Source of the DNA: CAWFFV01 sp963814985
Lineage (GTDB): Bacteria; Chloroflexota; Ktedonobacteria; Ktedonobacterales; Ktedonobacteraceae
Direction: 5' to 3'
NCBI GenBank assembly: GCA_963814985.1
Contig: CAWFFV010000015.1
Location: forward strand, 1 to 17,549
DNA: 17,549 nucleotides
Shown here: positions 7,471 through 14,723 of the stretch, piece by piece
How the letters are laid out: every line of letters starts with the position of its first letter
Position numbering within the stretch: position 1 is the first letter of the stretch
Program-made: the position numbers and the translations under genes
The notes under the pieces: generated by a model
What the model saw: only the letters and a program-made list of their open reading frames with translations
Databases searched by the model: none
What the model was told of the DNA's origin: nothing

Positions 7471-8427
7471 CTAATGGCGAAATTCTTTTCTCAATTCAGC
7501 AGGAGTTTGAGCAAAAGCACGTTTAAAATGGCGTGTGAAGTGGCTCTGGTCGGCGAAGCCTGTCTGAAGAGCAACTTGCCCAATCGGAAGGTTAGTGGAA
7601 CGAAGCAGCCGATATGCCTGTTGAAGGCGGCAACTCAGAAGGTATTGATGAGGTGTAGTCCCGGTGGATAGCTTGAAGAGACGTGTAAAGTGATATGGGC
7701 TCAGCGAGACGGCGGCTGCCAGTTGCGAGAGAGTAATATCATCGGCAAGATGTTCATGCAAGTAGTCAAGAGCGAGGCGTAACGTTGAAGATGATAGCCC
7801 TTTTGTCGTTTGAAGAGGGAGGCACAGATTGCCGGTGGTGTAGCGACGTAACAAATAAATCGCCAAAGTCGTCGTGAGTGACTCAACGTAGAGACGCCCT
7901 CCAACTTCTGGAGAATACAATTCGTGTAAGAAGGCTTGTCCGATGGCCTCGATCTGAGCGTCGCGAAAAACAAACTGATTGAGCAATTCAATCCGTTCAG
8001 GATTGAGATCAATAGAGACGGCAATCTCAGAAAGCAGAGCAGGCTGTAAGCAGAACCGGAGCACATCTGACTCACCTTCTTGATACCAGAAGCTCTCTCG
8101 ACCCGCAGGCATAAGGGAGAGATCACCATTCTGAAAAGACGTTTGGGAAGTCTTGTCTTCGCGTATTTGGAGCAACTGTACAGGTTGAGCTGACCGCACA
8201 TGCATCACGAGAAGATGCTCGTGCAATGCTGGAACAAATATTTCATCACCGAGACGATGACGATGCTCAACAAGCATGCCTTTCCATTGGAGATCCTGGC
8301 TTGAATGCAGAGGAAGAGCAAGGGCAGATTGTGAATGGTTTGTTGCAAGGTCATTGACCGCAGCAGACGGCTGTATGATCTCTTTGGACATTCTCCTCTT
8401 CTTTCTCGATGTCGTCAAAATACTCAT
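7471..8427 (-). CDS. AraC/XylS-family transcriptional regulator
   Basis: 318 residues from ATG 8427 (306 from the alternative ATG at 8391). The N-terminal region (about 40-190) looks like a cupin-type sensing domain with a LMPAGRESFWYQEG strand-turn. The C-terminus is a complete AraC double helix-turn-helix: DDITLSQLAAAVSLSPYHFTRLF for the first HTH and NLPIGQVALQTGFADQSHFTRHF for the second, ending just after the conserved TPAELR. Start choice is unclear: 8391 has AGGAG too close (one base before the ATG), while 8427 has only a weak GGGA but sits 28 bases after the predicted transcription start. It is divergent from the truncated SDR (8697) with a palindromic site in between, the usual layout for a regulator of a neighbouring oxidoreductase. 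Intact. Confidence 0.92.
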   Translation of the reverse strand: MSILTTSRKKRRMSKEIIQPSAAVNDLATNHSQSALALPLHSSQDLQWKGMLVEHRHRLGDEIFVPALHEHLLVMHVRSAQPVQLLQIREDKTSQTSFQNGDLSLMPAGRESFWYQEGESDVLRFCLQPALLSEIAVSIDLNPERIELLNQFVFRDAQIEAIGQAFLHELYSPEVGGRLYVESLTTTLAIYLLRRYTTGNLCLPLQTTKGLSSSTLRLALDYLHEHLADDITLSQLAAAVSLSPYHFTRLFKLSTGTTPHQYLLSCRLQQAYRLLRSTNLPIGQVALQTGFADQSHFTRHFKRAFAQTPAELRKEFRH

Positions 8428-8461
8428 GTTCCCGACCAGACCAGAATTTTATTGATGTATT

Positions 8462-8490
8462 ATACCGCTTTTCATAAGTGGTATTCTACA
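8462..8490 (-). promoter_or_regulatory. Promoter of the AraC-type gene with overlapping palindromic operator
   Basis: A perfect TATAAT (8467-8462 on the minus strand) with no good -35 would start transcription near 8455. The 23-bp palindrome at 8465-8487 (ATACCGCTT, five bases, AAGTGGTAT; eight of nine arm positions pair) covers the -10 edge and the whole spacer. A protein bound there would block polymerase, so auto-repression or control by another dimeric regulator is likely. Inference from position only. Confidence 0.5.
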
Positions 8491-8696
8491 AGATGGTAAA
8501 GAATTCAGTCACGAGCAAGAACAGACGAAAAAAGCGCAGGGTTCTTCAAGACAGCGTCTGCCACGCCAGGTACAATCATGATAAAATACTTCCCCTCGGT
8601 TAGCAGGTCAGTATGGCACGAGCGAAGACAAAGGAATGTCATCAGGAAAATCATACAGACAGAAGGGAAACAGATCCTCAGAACAGGAGAAAAGAT

Positions 8697-9011
8697 ATGA
8701 AAGCTATTGACCAACAAATCATTCTCGTGACAGGCGCAACGGATGGGCTGGGCAAACAAACTGCACACGAGCTTGCTATGCAAGGAGGAACAGTGCTCCT
8801 CCATGGTCGAAGTCGCAAGCGGTTAGAGACAACCATGCAGGAGATTCGCACTACTACTAAGAACGCCAAACTGGAAGCCTATCTGGCAGATTTCTCTGAG
8901 CTTTCCCAGGTGCATCGTCTGGCAGAGGAAGTACGATCCCGTCATGATCATCTCGATTTGCTTATCAACAACGTGGGTATTGGAGTACGAAGTGCTACCA
9001 GCACTGAATAA
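8697..9011 (+). pseudogene. Short-chain dehydrogenase (SDR), C-terminally truncated
   Basis: ATG at 8697 follows AGGAGA by six bases. The 104-residue product begins with a Rossmann fold: TGATDGLG (12-19) is the TGxxxGxG nucleotide-binding motif, LLHGRSR (34-40) suggests NADPH preference, DFSEL (65-69) is the adenine-site Asp, and LLINNVGIG (88-96) is the NNAG motif. It then stops after GVRSATSTE. Normal members run to about 250-320 residues, so the catalytic Ser-Tyr-Lys and the substrate-binding part are missing. No continuation was found in other frames; IS701-like sequence and a REP-like repeat follow within 100 bases, so loss by insertion or deletion is likely. It could still be translated but should have no dehydrogenase activity. 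Confidence 0.8.
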
Positions 9012-9041
9012 GGAACACTAACATATTCTTTTTCTGCATAG

Positions 9042-9077
9042 AGAGGGAGAGTACTCAAAATTGGATGCTCTCCCTCT
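9042..9077. repeat. 10-bp perfect inverted repeat after the truncated SDR
   Basis: AGAGGGAGAG (9042-9051) and CTCTCCCTCT (9068-9077) pair perfectly around a 16-base loop. No U-tract follows on either strand, so it is not a standard terminator. It sits at the edge between the SDR fragment and the insertion-sequence debris and may be an element end or a replacement mRNA 3' end. Confidence 0.5.
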
Positions 9078-9090
9078 GTGACCTTGCCCC

Positions 9091-9116
9091 TGTCATTCTG
9101 AGTTTATCAAAGAGGT
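9091..9116. repeat. REP-like dispersed repeat fragment
   Basis: GTCATTCTGAGTTTATCAAAGA closely resembles a short repeat (GTCATTCTGAG...GAAGA) that is scattered through many bacterial genomes. It fills the junction between the SDR fragment and the transposase fragment. Only a database comparison could confirm it is multicopy here. Confidence 0.4.
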
Positions 9117-9345
9117 CAAATCTGAACTGTTTCATTTTCTGCAAGAAGTCCAACACTGCATACGTTCCATTTCCAACGACAACCAGTTTTCGACTGGGTA
9201 TCCATCGAACCACTTGCAGGAGCATCTGCCACGCCCAATTAGTGATGGTTTTGTGTTGCATCTTGCGCTTTTGATGGTAACGTTCCGAGGGAGCCAATAC
9301 CGTCAAGATGGCCGCCACTGTTTGGAGTTGTGAACCTGGTAGCAT
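9117..9345 (-). mobile_element. IS701/IS4-like DDE transposase fragment
   Basis: The minus frame reads MLPGSQLQTVAAILTVLAPS, then ERYHQKRKMQHKTITNWAWQ, MLLQVVRWIPSRKLVVVGNG and TYAVLDFLQK. It is recognisable as the middle of an IS701-type transposase (typical LTVLAPSERYHQxR, ...DWARQML, ...LVVVADSSYAVLELL). Only about 76 residues remain of a protein of roughly 400. The catalytic Asp expected in VVVADSS is Asn here (VVVGNGT), so this was inactive even apart from truncation. The frame then runs into the REP-like repeat. Upstream sequence (9346-9480) shows no further clear homology. Confidence 0.6.
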
Positions 9346-9604
9346 CTGAGTAGAAGGAGGATTGACTCATGGCAATTATCAACGGCCGTAGCAGATCAGC
9401 CTCCTTTTGTTTTTTGCAACACAACCTCGTGTTGATATTGTTCGTGCTACCATCTGTTTGACTGCCTGCTCATCTCGCAAGAGCATATGAGCGGGCAAAT
9501 ACTATTACTTTTGGCATACTCCTAATGTGCCTTTCCATACTCCCCACTTTCTCTCCTTGCAACTTATACTTATCTCAATCCCGACGACGAAGCATTTCAT
9601 ACGC
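9346..9604. other. Gap before the ABC operon; nothing firm
   Basis: No gene with a ribosome binding site was found here. The frame of the ATPase is open upstream to 9527, but that extension (HTPHFLSLQLILIS) precedes a much better start at 9620. A TTGACT at 9458-9463 lacks a good -10 at the right distance, so I do not call a promoter. Confidence 0.4.
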
Positions 9605-9619
9605 GAGGAGTACTATAGC

Positions 9620-10459
9620 ATGCAAGAATCACTAAAAACTTCGCTATCAAATAGCGCAAATACGGCTCAAACAGGACCGATCCACATACCCAAAGAGGGC
9701 CATGCCGTAGAAGTTCAAGTGCAACATCTGACAAAAACTTTTGGAAAGCACCAGGCAGTCAAAAATGTTTCATTCACCATTGGCAAAGGTGAAATTTTCG
9801 GACTCCTTGGTCCCAACGGCGCAGGGAAAAGTAGCACCATTAATATGATGTGTGGCTACCTCGAGCCGACCTCCGGCGACACAATTATTGGCGGGCTTTC
9901 AATTACCAGAGAAGCCCGGAAGGTAAAGCGTATCATTGGCGTTGTCCCCCAGGAGATTGCTCTCTATAAGGATCTCAACTCCCTGGAAAATCTGGAATTC
10001 TTTGGCAAAATCTATAACGTATCATCACGTGAGTGTAAACAGCGTGCACAAGAGCTGTTACACTTTGTGGGACTCTACGAGAGACGTAAAGATCCAGTGA
10101 AAACCTTCTCTGGAGGTATGCAGCGCCGCATCAATATGGCGATTGCACTGATGAATGATCCTGCATTTTTAATGATGGATGAGCCAACAGTCGGAGTTGA
10201 CCCGCAGTCCCGTGAGCACATCTTCGAAGCCATCGAACAGCTACGCAGTCAGGGAACCACCATTCTCTATACAACCCACTATATGGAAGAGGCAGAACGG
10301 CTCTGTAATCGCATCGCCATCATGGATGAAGGACAAATTATCGCATTAGGCACTCTGGAGCAGTTACTGACCCTACGTAAACAGAATCAGGAAGTACAGC
10401 GACCTCACGGCCTACAAGAATTGTTCATCCAATTGACTGGAAAAACACTACGCGACTAA
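9620..10459 (+). CDS. ABC transporter ATP-binding protein (ABC-2 exporter, drug/antibiotic type)
   Basis: 279 residues from ATG 9620, which has GAGGAG nine bases upstream. All ATPase motifs are present: Walker A GPNGAGKSS (64-72), Q-loop VVPQE (108-112), signature FSGGMQRR (163-170), Walker B FLMMDEPT (183-190) and the switch histidine in TTHYMEE (H220). The first 30 residues are a variable polar extension. The fold and the MEEAERLCNRIAIMDEGQI end are typical of the NatA/DrrA-like ATPases that pair with ABC-2 permeases. It powers export through the permease encoded next (10564-11826). First gene of an operon that also contains a NarL-type regulator and kinase, so expression is probably induced by the stress or drug that is exported. 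Substrate not deducible. Confidence 0.95.
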   Translation: MQESLKTSLSNSANTAQTGPIHIPKEGHAVEVQVQHLTKTFGKHQAVKNVSFTIGKGEIFGLLGPNGAGKSSTINMMCGYLEPTSGDTIIGGLSITREARKVKRIIGVVPQEIALYKDLNSLENLEFFGKIYNVSSRECKQRAQELLHFVGLYERRKDPVKTFSGGMQRRINMAIALMNDPAFLMMDEPTVGVDPQSREHIFEAIEQLRSQGTTILYTTHYMEEAERLCNRIAIMDEGQIIALGTLEQLLTLRKQNQEVQRPHGLQELFIQLTGKTLRD

Positions 10460-10469
10460 TAATTCCTTG

Positions 10470-10528
10470 CGTTCAGATGAGTGCGCAGCGCCACGAAGCA
10501 CTAGCTACGAGAGTAGCGTTTCTGAACG
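10470..10528 (+). other. Structured intercistronic RNA between ATPase and permease
   Basis: CGTTCAGA (10470-10477) pairs perfectly with TCTGAACG (10521-10528). Inside it is a second hairpin, GCTAC-GAGA-GTAGC (10504-10517), with a GNRA-type tetraloop. The fold occupies most of the 104-base gap and ends 35 bases before the permease ATG, leaving its AGAGGAT ribosome binding site free. It could be an RNA stability or processing element setting the ATPase-to-permease ratio. Confidence 0.45.
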
Positions 10529-10563
10529 TAAAATCAGTATAAACGCTTGGGAAGAGGATAACG

Positions 10564-11826
10564 ATGAAAACACTCTGGTATATCGCAAAAAAAGATCTCT
10601 TACAGGTTGCCAAAGATAGAAGTGCTCTGGTACTCATGCTGGTAGTACCTTTAATGCTCATCGCAGTTGTTGGCTTTGCCTTTGGCAATGTCTTTGGCAA
10701 TGGTTCCACGCAAATTCAAATCAAAGTGGCTTTGAGCAACCAGGATACTGCGCGGGACGCCTATATTGGCACAATCATCACCAGGGTACTGAAAATCAAC
10801 ACCGATCAGCTTGCAATAACAGTAAACGAGTATCACAATCTGGGTCAAGTTACCAGTCAAGTCATGACCTCCAATGGTGGTGCGGATGTTGGTATTGTCA
10901 TTCCCTCAGGAGCCAGCAAGACACTGATTAGCGACCTGCAGCAAGGTATTACGCCAAAGAATCTGGTGCAGTTCTATACGCAACCCAACAATAACGATGC
11001 ACGCATTACCATTGTGCATGATATTATAAATAAGGTAGTCCAGTCTCAGCTTGTAGGAAGCGCAGCAGTCGGTCAGGTCTACATGGTTTGCCAACAACCA
11101 GGGAACCATTGCTCGCAGAGTACCATTCATGCTGCCACTATTGCCACAGAGGTTTCAAAGGCCGGTGCGGCGGCCAATCAAGCTGTTCAGTCTCTAACAG
11201 TAGGTCGGGCCCTCAAGGTTGGACCATTCGATCAGACAGTGCCCGGCTATGCTGTCTTCTTCTCACTCTTTGGCCTGAATGCCGTGGCTGCAACGATTTT
11301 GCAAGAGAAAGAAGACGGTACATTCCGCCGCTTATTGATTGCTCCTATTCACAAATATGCCTTGTTGGGCGGCAAATTACTGGCACAGTTTCTGCTCACC
11401 TTTATGCAACTTGCCATTCTCTTTCTTGTTGGCTACTTTGTGTTCAAGATGCACATTAGCTCCTGGCCAACTGTGATCATGTTGTTGATCGGTACCAGTT
11501 TTGCCGCGACGGGGCTTGGTATCCTCCTCGTGTCATTAGTCAAGACACGCCGCCAGATCAATCCTGTGGTGACTCTGGTTACTCTTCTTACCTCAGCTAT
11601 CGGTGGTGCCTGGTGGCCGCTCTTTGTCGAACCAACCTGGATGCAGCAAATAGCGAAGATTGGCCTCACTGCCTGGGCAATGGAGGGACTCAATGGCACC
11701 ATGATTTTCGGGAAAAGCTTTCCAGATGTGCTCCCGGATATTCTGGCTCTGCTGGCCTATGGCACCATCTGCTTCATAATTGCCCTACGGCTCTTCCGCT
11801 TTCAGGAGAAGACGGCGTCAGCATAA
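10564..11826 (+). CDS. ABC-2 type transporter permease
   Basis: 420 residues. One N-terminal helix (about 21-41, ALVLMLVVPLMLIAVVGFAF), then a large extracytoplasmic domain (about 45-225), then five further helices: 226-248, 267-292 (LLAQFLLTFMQLAILFLVGY), 300-322, 332-350 and about 388-411. This 1+5 arrangement is that of YhgE/DrrB-like ABC2_membrane_3 permeases. The EKEDGTFRRLLIAP segment just after helix 2 is the usual coupling helix contacting the ATPase. The ribosome binding site AGAGGAT lies five to six bases before the ATG. Functions as a dimer with the 9620 ATPase; substrate unknown. Followed by a strong hairpin (11827-11879) before the regulator gene. Confidence 0.95.
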   Translation: MKTLWYIAKKDLLQVAKDRSALVLMLVVPLMLIAVVGFAFGNVFGNGSTQIQIKVALSNQDTARDAYIGTIITRVLKINTDQLAITVNEYHNLGQVTSQVMTSNGGADVGIVIPSGASKTLISDLQQGITPKNLVQFYTQPNNNDARITIVHDIINKVVQSQLVGSAAVGQVYMVCQQPGNHCSQSTIHAATIATEVSKAGAAANQAVQSLTVGRALKVGPFDQTVPGYAVFFSLFGLNAVAATILQEKEDGTFRRLLIAPIHKYALLGGKLLAQFLLTFMQLAILFLVGYFVFKMHISSWPTVIMLLIGTSFAATGLGILLVSLVKTRRQINPVVTLVTLLTSAIGGAWWPLFVEPTWMQQIAKIGLTAWAMEGLNGTMIFGKSFPDVLPDILALLAYGTICFIIALRLFRFQEKTASA

Positions 11827-11879
11827 GAAGAGATGTCTCTGTCGAATCAAGTCACTATCGGTTTGACAGAGGCATCTTC
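11827..11879 (+). terminator. Long imperfect hairpin directly after the permease stop
   Basis: CTCTGTC (11837-11843) pairs with GACAGAG (11865-11871). The stem continues by a G-U pair, ATG/CAT, a two-base AG bulge and GAAG/CTTC, about 15 pairs around a 21-base loop. No U-run follows, so full termination is doubtful. A partial attenuator or 3'-end protector that lowers expression of the downstream two-component genes fits better. Confidence 0.45.
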
Positions 11880-11932
11880 ACCATTGATAATGGAGAAGCA
11901 AGAGTATGTTTACCCAGGAAAGAAAAGTATCC

Positions 11933-12610
11933 ATGACGAACACCATTCGCATTCTGCTTTGTGAAGATCAAACGCTTATGCGCCAGGGGTTGCGCACTAT
12001 TCTTGAGCTAGAGCCAGGTATCCAGGTAGTTGGCGAGGCTGCGGATGGTGAAGAGGCAGCCAGATGCTACGAATCACTCCACAATCAAAAGAACAAACCT
12101 GATATTGTCCTTATGGATATTGAGATGCCACATATGAATGGGGTACAGGCTACTACCACTATTATCAAGAGTGATCCTCTGGCACATATTATTATCCTCA
12201 CAACTTTTGACTATGAAGACTATGTCTTTGAGGCAATCAAAGCTGGAGCAATGGGCTATTTGCTCAAAGACGTTCCCGCTACCGAACTGATGGAGACTAT
12301 TCGTCTGGTTCATGCAGGTGAGACATTTATTCAGCCGAAGATTGCCAGCAAGCTCCTCATCGAATTTGGGCGTAAAGGGCGGGGCACTGCATCAATGCCA
12401 TCGCGCTCTCCGCAAGAAAAAGAACTGAGTCCACGAGAGATTGACATTGTTAAACTGCTCGCTGAGGGAGCCAGTAACCGCAAGATCGCCGAGAAACTTG
12501 TTCTAGCCGAAGGAACGGTGAAAAATCATGTCTCGAACATTTTAAGCAAACTTCATACCGAAAATCGTACTCAGGCTGCTTACCTTGCGCGCGAGCGCAA
12601 ATTGCTCTAG
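11933..12610 (+). CDS. NarL/FixJ-family response regulator
   Basis: 225 residues from ATG 11933. Receiver: E11/D12 acidic pocket, phospho-acceptor D62 in VLMDIEMP, T90 in IILTTFD, K112 in LLKDVPA. Linker about 135-163, then a LuxR-type helix-turn-helix (165-222: LSPREIDIVKLLAEGASNRKIA and GTVKNHVSNILSKL). Intact. An upstream ATG at 11906 adds nine residues (GGAG about 10 bases ahead) and cannot be excluded; 11933 starts at the usual domain boundary but its AGGAA is 12 bases away. The gene follows the ABC permease by 106 bases and precedes its kinase by 57, a standard ABC-plus-two-component drug-response arrangement, so it most likely activates this operon. Confidence 0.95.
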   Translation: MTNTIRILLCEDQTLMRQGLRTILELEPGIQVVGEAADGEEAARCYESLHNQKNKPDIVLMDIEMPHMNGVQATTTIIKSDPLAHIIILTTFDYEDYVFEAIKAGAMGYLLKDVPATELMETIRLVHAGETFIQPKIASKLLIEFGRKGRGTASMPSRSPQEKELSPREIDIVKLLAEGASNRKIAEKLVLAEGTVKNHVSNILSKLHTENRTQAAYLARERKLL

Positions 12611-12667
12611 TGCCATCTCTGTATCAGATGAAGGGAACGCACGGAGCATAGAGAGGAGAAAATAGCG

Positions 12668-13997
12668 ATGAATAATGGTGATGTGGAGAAAGAGAATACG
12701 CGCTTTCAACGTATCTCTAGACGTGTGTTTATGGGTCTTGTTGTTCTCACTTTTCTCTATCTTACCATCTCAACCTATGCCATTTTGAAGAACACCCCTG
12801 CTTATATGCATGACTGGCGTGGCCCGGTCTGCATTGTGCTAATCGTAATTGCATTCGTGATTTATGCCACTCCTACCCTGACTTCTCAGAGCGGGAACTG
12901 GCCTCCACCATTCTATTATTCCGCTTCTCTCTATAGCCTTTTGTATCTTGTTGTATTTCTTCTCTCACTCATTGATCACAGCTTTCTCTGGGATTTCTAT
13001 CTCGTTTATGGTTTCAGCTTCGCGCTGTTTACGTCACGTCGCCTGCTCCTTGCCATCTGTATCATAGCTCTCACTTTGTTTGCTTTTCAAGGTCTGCTAA
13101 CCTGGCCATTGCATACAGATGCACTTTTCAGTATTGCTGGTCAGTGTATGGCTCTCTTCAGTGCAATGGGTTCGGCTCTATTCATCCAGTACCTCATCGG
13201 CGAGCGATTTCAACGAAACAAGCTCCTTTTGCAGCTTCACCATACTCATGCCGAGTTGCAGAAAGCGCATCATCGATTAGAACAATCGGCTGGGCAGGAG
13301 CAAGAGCTAGCCGTCTTGCGTGAACGCACTCGATTGGCTCGCGAGATGCACGATACGCTCGGCCATGCCCTGGTGTTGATTGCAGTCAAGCTAGAGGCGG
13401 CGCAGCGGCTCCGTGAACGTGCCCCTGAGCGTTGTGATCGTGAATTGGAATCAACAAAAGAGATTGCGCGAGAAAGCATGACAGCCTTACGTGCTTCTAT
13501 TGCCAATCTGCGCTCACCAGCATTGGAACGTGAGCCTATCCAGCAAGCACTTGGTCGCTCTACCAGGGAACTAGCACAACGTGTCGGTCTGTGTATCACC
13601 TATACATTTGAGGTAGACATCGAGTGCCTACCGGAATCTGATCGAGGAAACGCTCTGGAAAGTGAGCCAGGAGGCGCTAACAAATGTTGAGAAGCATGCC
13701 CATGCGCAACATGTGAACCTATCTATTCGCAGTCAGGAAGGACATTTGATCATGACTATTCAGGATGATGGTATTGGGCTGCCAGAAGCATACTATCAGC
13801 ATCATGAGAGAGGTCCGCTGCATAAAAGCCCTGATGGTCACTATGGACTGCGTGGAATGCTCGAACGTATAGAAAGTGCAGGCGGTTGCCTCTTCTTGCA
13901 TTCTAGTAAAGGGCAGGGAACAACCATTGAAATTGTGCTACCACTCGTAGGGATACATCTTAATGGGAACTTAAAAGAAGAAGGGAGAGCGCAATAA
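12668..13997 (+). pseudogene. NarL-type membrane histidine kinase with one +1 frameshift
   Basis: ATG 12668 with AGAGGAG upstream. The first frame gives about six TM helices (19-41, 52-70, 87-103, 111-123, 127-146, 158-178), a short coiled coil, then HisKA_3 with the phospho-acceptor H228 in LAREMHDTLGHAL. After residue 324 (S, codon 13637-13639) one extra base, G13640, shifts the frame; the original frame then runs 16 codons to a stop at 13690. Skipping that base gives IEETLWKVSQEALTNVEKHA (N-box), IQDDGIGLP (G1), GHYGLRGMLERI (G2) and GQGTTIEIVLPL to a stop at 13997, for a 442-residue complete kinase. As written the protein lacks its ATPase domain. The break may be a real mutation or a sequencing fault; the rest of the coding sequence shows no decay. 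Partner: the regulator at 11933. Confidence 0.85.
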
Positions 13998-14047
13998 TCC
14001 GTATAATGGACCCGGAGAGTGCAACACACTAAGAGAACATCTGTAAT

Positions 14048-14076
14048 TTGACATGAAGTAATTTATATGTAATACT
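14048..14076 (+). promoter_or_regulatory. Strong promoter upstream of the Xre-type gene
   Basis: A perfect TTGACA (14048-14053), a 17-base spacer and AATACT (14071-14076, four of six) preceded by TGT, an extended -10. The transcript would start about 14083, just before an AAGGAGG. It is oriented toward the Xre gene at 14230. Confidence 0.5.
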
Positions 14077-14090
14077 GCTATTAGTTAATA

Positions 14091-14097
14091 AAGGAGG
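14091..14097 (+). other. Strong Shine-Dalgarno with no matching gene
   Basis: AAGGAGG is an ideal ribosome binding site, but the next bases read TTTTACTCATAAATTGA: no ATG or GTG lies at the right spacing. The only start is a TTG at 14111, 13 bases away, giving a 13-residue peptide (MIDPTVIYIYLCM) ending at 14152. It may be a leader peptide, a standby site or the scar of a lost gene. Confidence 0.35.
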
Positions 14098-14130
14098 TTT
14101 TACTCATAAATTGATCGACCCTACCGTTAT

Positions 14131-14148
14131 ATACATATACTTATGTAT
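14131..14148. promoter_or_regulatory. 18-bp palindrome, possible operator
   Basis: ATACATA, four bases (TACT), TATGTAT: perfect 7-bp arms, between the promoter at 14048 and the Xre gene. Its size and position fit a site for a small dimeric helix-turn-helix protein such as the product of the next gene, which would give auto-repression downstream of the start site. Confidence 0.45.
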
Positions 14149-14229
14149 GTAAGCTTACCACTACGCGCTTACTATTTTTAACATACAATTGCTGATATAA
14201 TCAACTTCATCATTAGATGGGAGGATGTG

Positions 14230-14448
14230 ATGGTACGGCTACGAATTAAAGAAGTTGCAGAAGCAAAAGGATTCAATCAATCATCATTATCTCGTGCGGC
14301 AAACATACATTTTACTACGGTCAAGCGTATTTTTCGGGACCCCTACAAGGATGCCACGATAGCAACCTTAGATAAAATAGCGCGAGCACTCAATGTGAGT
14401 ATCTGTGATCTTATAGAGGAATCACGGGGCGAGTTTAGTGAAAAGTGA
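14230..14448 (+). CDS. Small Xre/Cro-type helix-turn-helix regulator
   Basis: 72 residues, only a helix-turn-helix of the Cro/CI type: IKEVAEAKGFNQSSLSRAAN for helices 1-2, FTTVKRIFRD for the recognition helix, ATIATLDKIARALNVSICDL for helices 4-5. ATG 14230 is preferred over GTG 14227 because GGGAGGA (14219-14225) is then five bases away. No sensor domain, as in phage-type repressors and toxin-antitoxin or housekeeping HTH_26 proteins. It stands in a large gap (13998-14229) with its own promoter and palindrome, and the following frame (14445) overlaps its stop. Confidence 0.88.
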   Translation: MVRLRIKEVAEAKGFNQSSLSRAANIHFTTVKRIFRDPYKDATIATLDKIARALNVSICDLIEESRGEFSEK

Positions 14449-14723
14449 CATATCAGTCACAAGCGAACAAGCCTGGAGAGGCATTTACGCAGGTCTGTGA
14501 ATTATTGCAGAGGGAGGTTCTGGAAAATAGAAGGTCGAAAGCCTTACACCTGGCAAGGCTCCTTTTGGATACGATAGGGGTTCAGGTTGTTCTATCTTAT
14601 CCTTTTCTTCTGGCCCCTCAATTTGACAGGGTCATGCGGAGTGGTGCGTCCGCGACGCATGATGTTTCTTCTATAGAGTGGGCACGATCGGCGTCATCTT
14701 CCCACTCTCATTTCTGGGAATAG
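14445..14723 (+). CDS. Hypothetical 92-residue protein, doubtful
   Basis: GTG at 14445 overlaps the stop of the Xre gene (GTGA), the usual sign of translational coupling. The first 65 residues look protein-like (AFTQVCELLQREVLENRRSK, LHLARLLLDTIG, an alpha-helical pattern); the last 25 (DVSSIEWARSASSSHSHFWE) are antisense to the end of the ligase gene and look like chance. I recognise no family. If real, it is a partner of the Xre protein; the gene could also have lost its true end. Confidence 0.4.
   Translation: MTYQSQANKPGEAFTQVCELLQREVLENRRSKALHLARLLLDTIGVQVVLSYPFLLAPQFDRVMRSGASATHDVSSIEWARSASSSHSHFWE
14645..14659. repeat. GC-rich hairpin past the ligase stop
   Basis: TGCGTC-CGC-GACGCA: six perfect pairs and a three-base loop, 12 bases downstream of the ligase stop on the minus strand. 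It may help end that transcript, but no U-tract follows on either strand. It could be a REP-type palindrome. Confidence 0.35.

Noticed and set aside
9527..9619. N-terminal extension of the ABC ATPase
   Set aside because: No ribosome binding site at 9527, while ATG 9620 has GAGGAG at good spacing and begins where family members do.
13640..13662. Programmed ribosomal frameshift in the second histidine kinase
   Set aside because: No slippery heptamer, no stop codon at the shift site and no obvious downstream pseudoknot; a mutation or sequence error is simpler.
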